DNA from: Vulcanimicrobiota bacterium
GTDB lineage: Bacteria > Vulcanimicrobiota > Vulcanimicrobiia > Vulcanimicrobiales > Vulcanimicrobiaceae
Direction: 5' to 3'
Assembly (NCBI GenBank): GCA_014304965.1
Contig: JACRTZ010000078.1
Coordinates: 5,706 to 13,889, forward strand
DNA: 8,184 nucleotides
Position 1 is the first letter of the stretch. Every line of letters starts with the position of its first letter. Under the pieces are notes generated by a model, which was given only the letters and a program-made list of their open reading frames with translations, was not told where the DNA came from and made no database searches. Shown piece after piece: positions 5,431 to 8,184 of the stretch. The translations under genes and the position numbers were made by a program.

Positions 5431-6087
5431 ATGCAGGACGCCCGCTTCTTCCAGTCCACCCGGGGCAAGATCGTAACGGCTCTTCGGCGCCGCCATACGG
5501 CCTCAGCGATCGAACTGGCCGGCGAATTCGGGCTGTCCGCCAACGCCGTCCGGCAGCAGCTGGTGGCCCTCGAACGCGACGGGTACGTCGTCGAGCGGGC
5601 GGTCCGGCGTGGACCGACCAAGCCAACGCTCGAATACTCGCTGACCGCCGACGCCGAATCGCTCTTCCCGCAGCAATACGAGAAGATGCTCAATGCCTTG
5701 CTCCGCGAGGTCAAATCGACGCTCGGGCCCGCCGCGTTGAGCTCGGTGCTCGAGGGCATGAGCAAGCGCGCCTCGGCGAAGTTCACCTCGCAAGTGACGG
5801 CCGGCGATCTCAAAGGCAAAGTCACGCAACTTGCGGCAGCCTTGCGCGACAACGGTGTCGAGGCCGAAGTGATCGACATCGGCGGCGCGCTCGAATTACG
5901 CGAGCACAATTGCCCGTACTCGAAAACGGTCGGCGAGCACCCCGAAGTGTGCTCGATCATCCACACCGTCTTGCGCGACACCGTGGGCGGAGAGGCCAAA
6001 CAAACCGAGTCCATTGCAACCGGCGGCGATTCGTGCCGGTTTGAAATTTCGTCAACTCAGCGTCCGGGAGCGTCAGCCGTCAGGTGA
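5431..6087 (+). CDS. sufR: SufR-type iron-sulfur-sensing transcriptional regulator
   Basis: A 218-residue protein. Residues about 10-60 form a winged helix, with ASAIELAGEFGLSANAVRQQ as the helix-turn-helix and a wing ending RRGPTKPTLEYSL. The middle (about 80-150) is helical and likely dimerises. The C-terminal part carries C161 (HNCPYS), C174 (PEVCS) and C202 (GDSCRF). The pattern C-X12-C-X27-C fits the SufR cluster-binding motif C-X12-C-X13-C-X14-C with its third cysteine replaced by E188; from memory, actinobacterial SufR proteins also use three cysteines with this spacing. In known cases holo-SufR represses suf genes and loss of the cluster relieves repression. Its position divergent from sufC supports control of both units. 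The stop codon overlaps the next gene's GTG (GTGA), so the two are co-translated. Alternative: a regulator of a related but distinct ArsR/DeoR-like family; unlikely given the locus. Confidence 0.88.
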   Translation: MQDARFFQSTRGKIVTALRRRHTASAIELAGEFGLSANAVRQQLVALERDGYVVERAVRRGPTKPTLEYSLTADAESLFPQQYEKMLNALLREVKSTLGPAALSSVLEGMSKRASAKFTSQVTAGDLKGKVTQLAAALRDNGVEAEVIDIGGALELREHNCPYSKTVGEHPEVCSIIHTVLRDTVGGEAKQTESIATGGDSCRFEISSTQRPGASAVR

Positions 6088-6593
6088 ATTTTCCTAAATT
6101 TCAACAGCTCGTCGAAGAGCGCAGCGGATTTCGCACGATGGATGGCCCGATGGCGTCCGGCGAGTATTTTTCCGACTCGTGCGGCGACATGTACACCTAT
6201 TATCTGAAGGTCGGCCCCGGCGACGTGATCGAGGACGTGTCGTATTTCACGACCGGTTGCGGCTTCGGCACGGCGACCTGCAGTTTGCTTGTGGACCTCG
6301 CGCAGGGCAAGACAATCGATCAAGCCTACGCGATTTCCGACGCCGACATCGAAGCCGAACTCGACGGCTATCCCGACAAGAAGAAAGATTACCCCGGCCG
6401 TTCGATTGCCGCGCTGCGCGCCGCGATCGACGACTACCGCGCCAAGCGCGCGAGCGGCACCATCACCGACGCAATGTTGGAAAAGGCGCACGCCGAAGCG
6501 CAAACCGGCGGCATTGTCAAGTCGGCCGCCGCGCCGTCAACGAACGGCAGCGCGCAACCGGCCGAAGAAAAAGTCCTGATCAAACTCCACTAA
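6084..6593 (+). CDS. NifU/IscU-like protein lacking the third ligand cysteine
   Basis: A 169-residue protein with a U-type N-terminal domain (about 1-122) and a polar, alanine-rich tail (about 123-169) ending VLIKLH. C33 and D35 in SDSCGD, and C59 in TTGCGFGTATC, have exactly the IscU spacing (26 apart), and the following LAQGKTIDQA matches the IscU helix. The third ligand region, KIHC in E. coli IscU, is replaced by a cysteine-free stretch KDYPGRSIAALRAAIDDY that otherwise aligns with the final helix. An extra C66 lies 7 residues after C59. Normal three-cysteine cluster binding is therefore not possible as in IscU; C66 might substitute, or the protein may be a carrier or sensor partner. It starts at GTG 6084, which overlaps the sufR stop, and ends before a convergent operon. 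Fold assignment is good; function is open. Confidence 0.85.
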   Translation: MNFPKFQQLVEERSGFRTMDGPMASGEYFSDSCGDMYTYYLKVGPGDVIEDVSYFTTGCGFGTATCSLLVDLAQGKTIDQAYAISDADIEAELDGYPDKKKDYPGRSIAALRAAIDDYRAKRASGTITDAMLEKAHAEAQTGGIVKSAAAPSTNGSAQPAEEKVLIKLH

Positions 6594-6610
6594 CCCCAAG
6601 GACGGGGCTG

Positions 6611-6636
6611 CGACACGCACGGATGCGTTAGTGTCG
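6611..6636 (+). terminator. Terminator-like hairpin after the NifU-like gene
   Basis: CGACAC and GTGTCG pair perfectly (6 bp), followed inwards by a 2x2 mismatch and three more pairs (ACG with CGT) around a 4-base loop. It lies 18 bases after the stop at 6593 and there is no T-run on either side, so intrinsic termination is only suggested by position. Confidence 0.3.
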
Positions 6637-6699
6637 GCGTAACCACGGACGGTGGGAGCCGACGGCCGCGTAGCCCACGATGGACGAGAGCGACCGAGC

Positions 6700-6718
6700 G
6701 CGTCGGCTCAGCCGACGC
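6700..6718. terminator. Hairpin spanning the stop codon of the MBL-fold gene
   Basis: GCGTCGGC, loop TCA, GCCGACGC: a perfect 8-bp stem whose loop is the reverse complement of the TGA stop at 6710-6708. A GCCGACG copy also occurs at 6658-6664 and could pair with the same left arm. It may slow or end transcription from either convergent unit; no T-tract follows. Confidence 0.3.
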
Positions 6719-7370
6719 CGCAGTACGGGTTGTCGCGTTTTTCGGTGCCGATCGTCGTGCTCGGGCCGTGGCCCGGAACGACGACGGTTGCATCCGGATA
6801 GACGAAGAGTTTCGCGCGAATGCTGGCGACGATGTCCTCCATTGATGTCCCGCCGATGTCCCAGCGGCCGATCGCGCCGCGAAAGAGCGTGTCCCCCGTC
6901 AGCAATGCCGTTGCGTGGCCCGGCCGCGTCAGCGCAAACGACGTGCTGCCGGGCGTGTGACCCGGCGTGTGCAGCACGTCGAGCGTCGCCTCGCCGAGCT
7001 TCAGCGTGGAACCATCTACGAGGTCGCCGTCGAGTTCCACGATCTCGGGCGGCGCGACGCCCATCCATTTCGCCTGCGCGTGCAGCGCGCGATACAACGG
7101 AAGATCGCCCGGGTGCAATAAAGCGGCAGCATCGCTGCGCTCCTTGAGTTCGGCCACGCACCCGATGTGATCGAGATGTGCGTGCGTGTGCACGAGCACG
7201 GTCGCGCGGCAGCCGAGCGCCTCGAGGCGCGCGAGGATCTGGTCCGCTTCGTCGCCGCCGTCCACGACGATCGAACCGCCGCTCGCGGGATCGGCGACGA
7301 TCGTGCAGTTACATTGCAACGGCCCGACCGCGAATTGCTCGACGACGATGGGAACGCTTAGATCGTGCAA
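6708..7370 (-). CDS. Glyoxalase-II-like metallo-beta-lactamase-fold hydrolase
   Basis: A 220-residue cytosolic hydrolase of the YcbL/GloB-like group, likely cleaving a thioester or related ester. The opening VGPLQCNCTIV with VVDGGD (36-40) is typical. Metal ligands are complete: H63-A-H65-L-D67-H68, H138 in HTPGHTPGS, D160 in TGDTLF and H201 in VPGHGP. The second part, GAIGRWDIGG and TEKRDNPY, fits single-domain members of about 210-220 residues without the C-terminal helical domain of classical glyoxalase II, so the substrate may not be S-lactoylglutathione. TTG 7370 is the chosen start: it puts about 14 residues before VGPLQ, as in relatives, and overlaps the upstream gene by 13 bases; no ATG or GTG is available. 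It is the last gene of a three-gene minus-strand unit. Confidence 0.92.
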   Translation of the reverse strand: MHDLSVPIVVEQFAVGPLQCNCTIVADPASGGSIVVDGGDEADQILARLEALGCRATVLVHTHAHLDHIGCVAELKERSDAAALLHPGDLPLYRALHAQAKWMGVAPPEIVELDGDLVDGSTLKLGEATLDVLHTPGHTPGSTSFALTRPGHATALLTGDTLFRGAIGRWDIGGTSMEDIVASIRAKLFVYPDATVVVPGHGPSTTIGTEKRDNPYCGVG

Positions 7371-7834
7371 TGGAAGTCCCGGTAGCCGGCGTTGAAGTAG
7401 CCGAGCGGGGAGCCGTCGCGGTAACCGCAGTCTACGACGGTTCCAATGAAGATCGTGTGCGTCCCGGCGGTGTGTTCCTCGGCGAGCTGGCAGTCTAAGT
7501 AGCCGAGAACGTCGTCGAGGACGGGTGCACCCGTCGTGCCCGTATGATAGTCGAGCAAGTCGAACGGCTCGCTCGTGCCGTGCGATGCGAAGCGGCGCGC
7601 TAATTCTTGCTGTTCGAGCGTCAGAATATTGACGCAGAACTTTTCGGCGCGCGCGATCAACGGATGGCTGCGCGCCTGGCGGTTGACGCAGACGAGAATC
7701 ATCGGCGGCTCGGCCGAAACGCTCGCAAACGCATTAGCCGTAAATCCCTTCGGTTTTTCATCCACCATCGTGGTCACGATGGTCACGCCCGTCGCAAATC
7801 GGCGCATGACCGCCCGAAAATCGTCGGGCGTCAT
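7358..7834 (-). CDS. Flavin reductase-domain protein (HpaC/RutF-like)
   Basis: A 158-residue protein of the flavin-reductase-like split-barrel family: it binds FMN or FAD and uses NAD(P)H to supply reduced flavin, often to a monooxygenase partner. Signatures run in order: MRRFATGVTIVTT (10-22), the flavin-binding stretch GFTANAFASVSAEPP (30-44) with N34, F36 and S38, SHPLIARAEKFCVNIL (56-71), the loop HTAGTHTIFIG (121-131), and the C-terminal LGYFNAGYRDF (144-154). Length is normal for the family. ATG 7834 overlaps the methyltransferase stop (TGATG); a GTG one codon earlier (7837) is also possible. No monooxygenase component is in the window, so it may work elsewhere or act as a stand-alone flavoprotein. 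Confidence 0.92.
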   Translation of the reverse strand: MTPDDFRAVMRRFATGVTIVTTMVDEKPKGFTANAFASVSAEPPMILVCVNRQARSHPLIARAEKFCVNILTLEQQELARRFASHGTSEPFDLLDYHTGTTGAPVLDDVLGYLDCQLAEEHTAGTHTIFIGTVVDCGYRDGSPLGYFNAGYRDFHCTI

Positions 7835-8184
7835 CACTCGACGCGCGCGCCGATGCCCGTGCCGTCGCCTAGCGGGATGATCGTTGCGTCGAGTTGCGGA
7901 TGGTTCAAGAACACCTTGTTGAAGGCGCGAATTGCTTTGGTGGACTCATCGTCGGTCTTGCGCGGCGCGGCCGCCGCGCGGCCGCTCCACAAGAGGTTAT
8001 CTACGATCACGAGTCCCGAACGCTTCAAGAGCGGGACCGCGTGCTCGAGGTAGCCTTCGTATTCGTCCTTGAGCGCGTCGATGAAGATGATGTCCACGTT
8101 GTGCTGCGGGAACGTCGGCAGAACTTCGAGCGCCGGCTGGTTGATCACGTCCACGCGATCCGCTTTGCCCGCGCGCCGCAGGAA
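7834..8184 (-). CDS. Class I SAM-dependent O-methyltransferase, family 3 (partial, N terminus outside window)
   Basis: The 116 visible C-terminal residues match caffeoyl-CoA/catechol-type O-methyltransferases (Methyltransf_3). The frame enters from the right edge as FLRRAGKADRVDVINQPALE, a typical helix and strand after the SAM site. Then come DIIFIDALKDEYEGYLEH, LLKRSGLVIVDNLLWSG and, near the end, IIPLGDGTGIGARVE. The aspartate of FIDA and the DN of VDNLLW are the usual metal ligands in this family. The SAM-binding glycine motif lies outside the window. The GC-rich region at 7965-7985, two 10-base repeats 11 bases apart, codes for GRAAAAPRK in a loop that varies in relatives. The stop overlaps the flavin reductase start, so the two are probably one operon. 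The methyl acceptor is unknown. Confidence 0.93.
   Translation of the reverse strand, partial: FLRRAGKADRVDVINQPALEVLPTFPQHNVDIIFIDALKDEYEGYLEHAVPLLKRSGLVIVDNLLWSGRAAAAPRKTDDESTKAIRAFNKVFLNHPQLDATIIPLGDGTGIGARVE

Noticed and set aside
5397..6014. Minus-strand 205-codon frame opposite sufR
   Set aside because: Serine- and arginine-rich shadow of sufR; the plus-strand product has a helix-turn-helix and a cluster motif.
5259..6044. Plus-strand 261-codon frame across the control region and sufR
   Set aside because: It would run through the divergent promoters and over sufR in another frame; the product is arginine-rich without motifs.
1..8184. CRISPR arrays, tRNA or rRNA genes, insertion sequences, prophage or defence genes
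   Set aside because: No regularly spaced repeats, no cloverleaf-like sequences, no transposase or integrase motifs were seen in any frame; the region reads as chromosomal housekeeping and metabolic genes.

Overview
The window comes from a GC-rich, gene-dense bacterial chromosome. Genes are packed with short overlaps, GTG and TTG starts are frequent, and no mobile element, tRNA, rRNA or CRISPR array is visible. I cannot fix the taxon from sequence alone. A little-cultured GC-rich lineage (for example Candidatus Eremiobacterota, or an actinobacterium-like group) would fit, but that is a low-confidence inference.

The core (about 1372-6593) is an iron-sulfur cluster assembly locus. Leftward from a 76-bp divergent control region (5355-5430) run sufC, sufD, sufS, a U-type scaffold or sulfur-transfer gene (sufU-like) and a small three-helix membrane protein. 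Every junction is an overlap or a 9-bp gap, so this is almost certainly one operon. Rightward runs a SufR-type winged-helix iron-sulfur regulator with three C-terminal cysteines. It is translationally coupled (GTGA overlap) to a second U-type protein that keeps the first two IscU ligand cysteines but has none at the third position. There is no sufB in the window, although sufC, sufD and sufS are all present and sufC is the first gene. Both divergent genes lack a Shine-Dalgarno sequence, and promoter-like boxes sit so close to the starts that leaderless transcripts are plausible.

On the left (1-1357) is the N-terminal part of a branched-chain amino acid/amide-type ABC transporter substrate-binding protein (minus strand, running off the window). 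It is divergent from a small predicted lipoprotein gene on the plus strand, which is preceded by a possible frame-broken short exported ORF. The lipoprotein gene converges on the suf operon with a 14-bp gap.

On the right (6708-8184), convergent with sufR-nifU, is a minus-strand operon: a class I SAM-dependent O-methyltransferase (N terminus outside the window), a flavin-reductase-domain protein and a glyoxalase-II-like metallo-beta-lactamase-fold hydrolase, all overlapping. The convergent intergenic region (6594-6707) holds terminator-like hairpins without clear T-tracts.

The working picture: SufS mobilises sulfur from cysteine, passes it to a U-type partner, and SufC/SufD act in assembly, while SufR senses cluster supply and probably controls both divergent units. 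The unusual points are the missing sufB, two atypical U-type proteins in one locus, and the uncharacterised membrane protein at the end of the operon.
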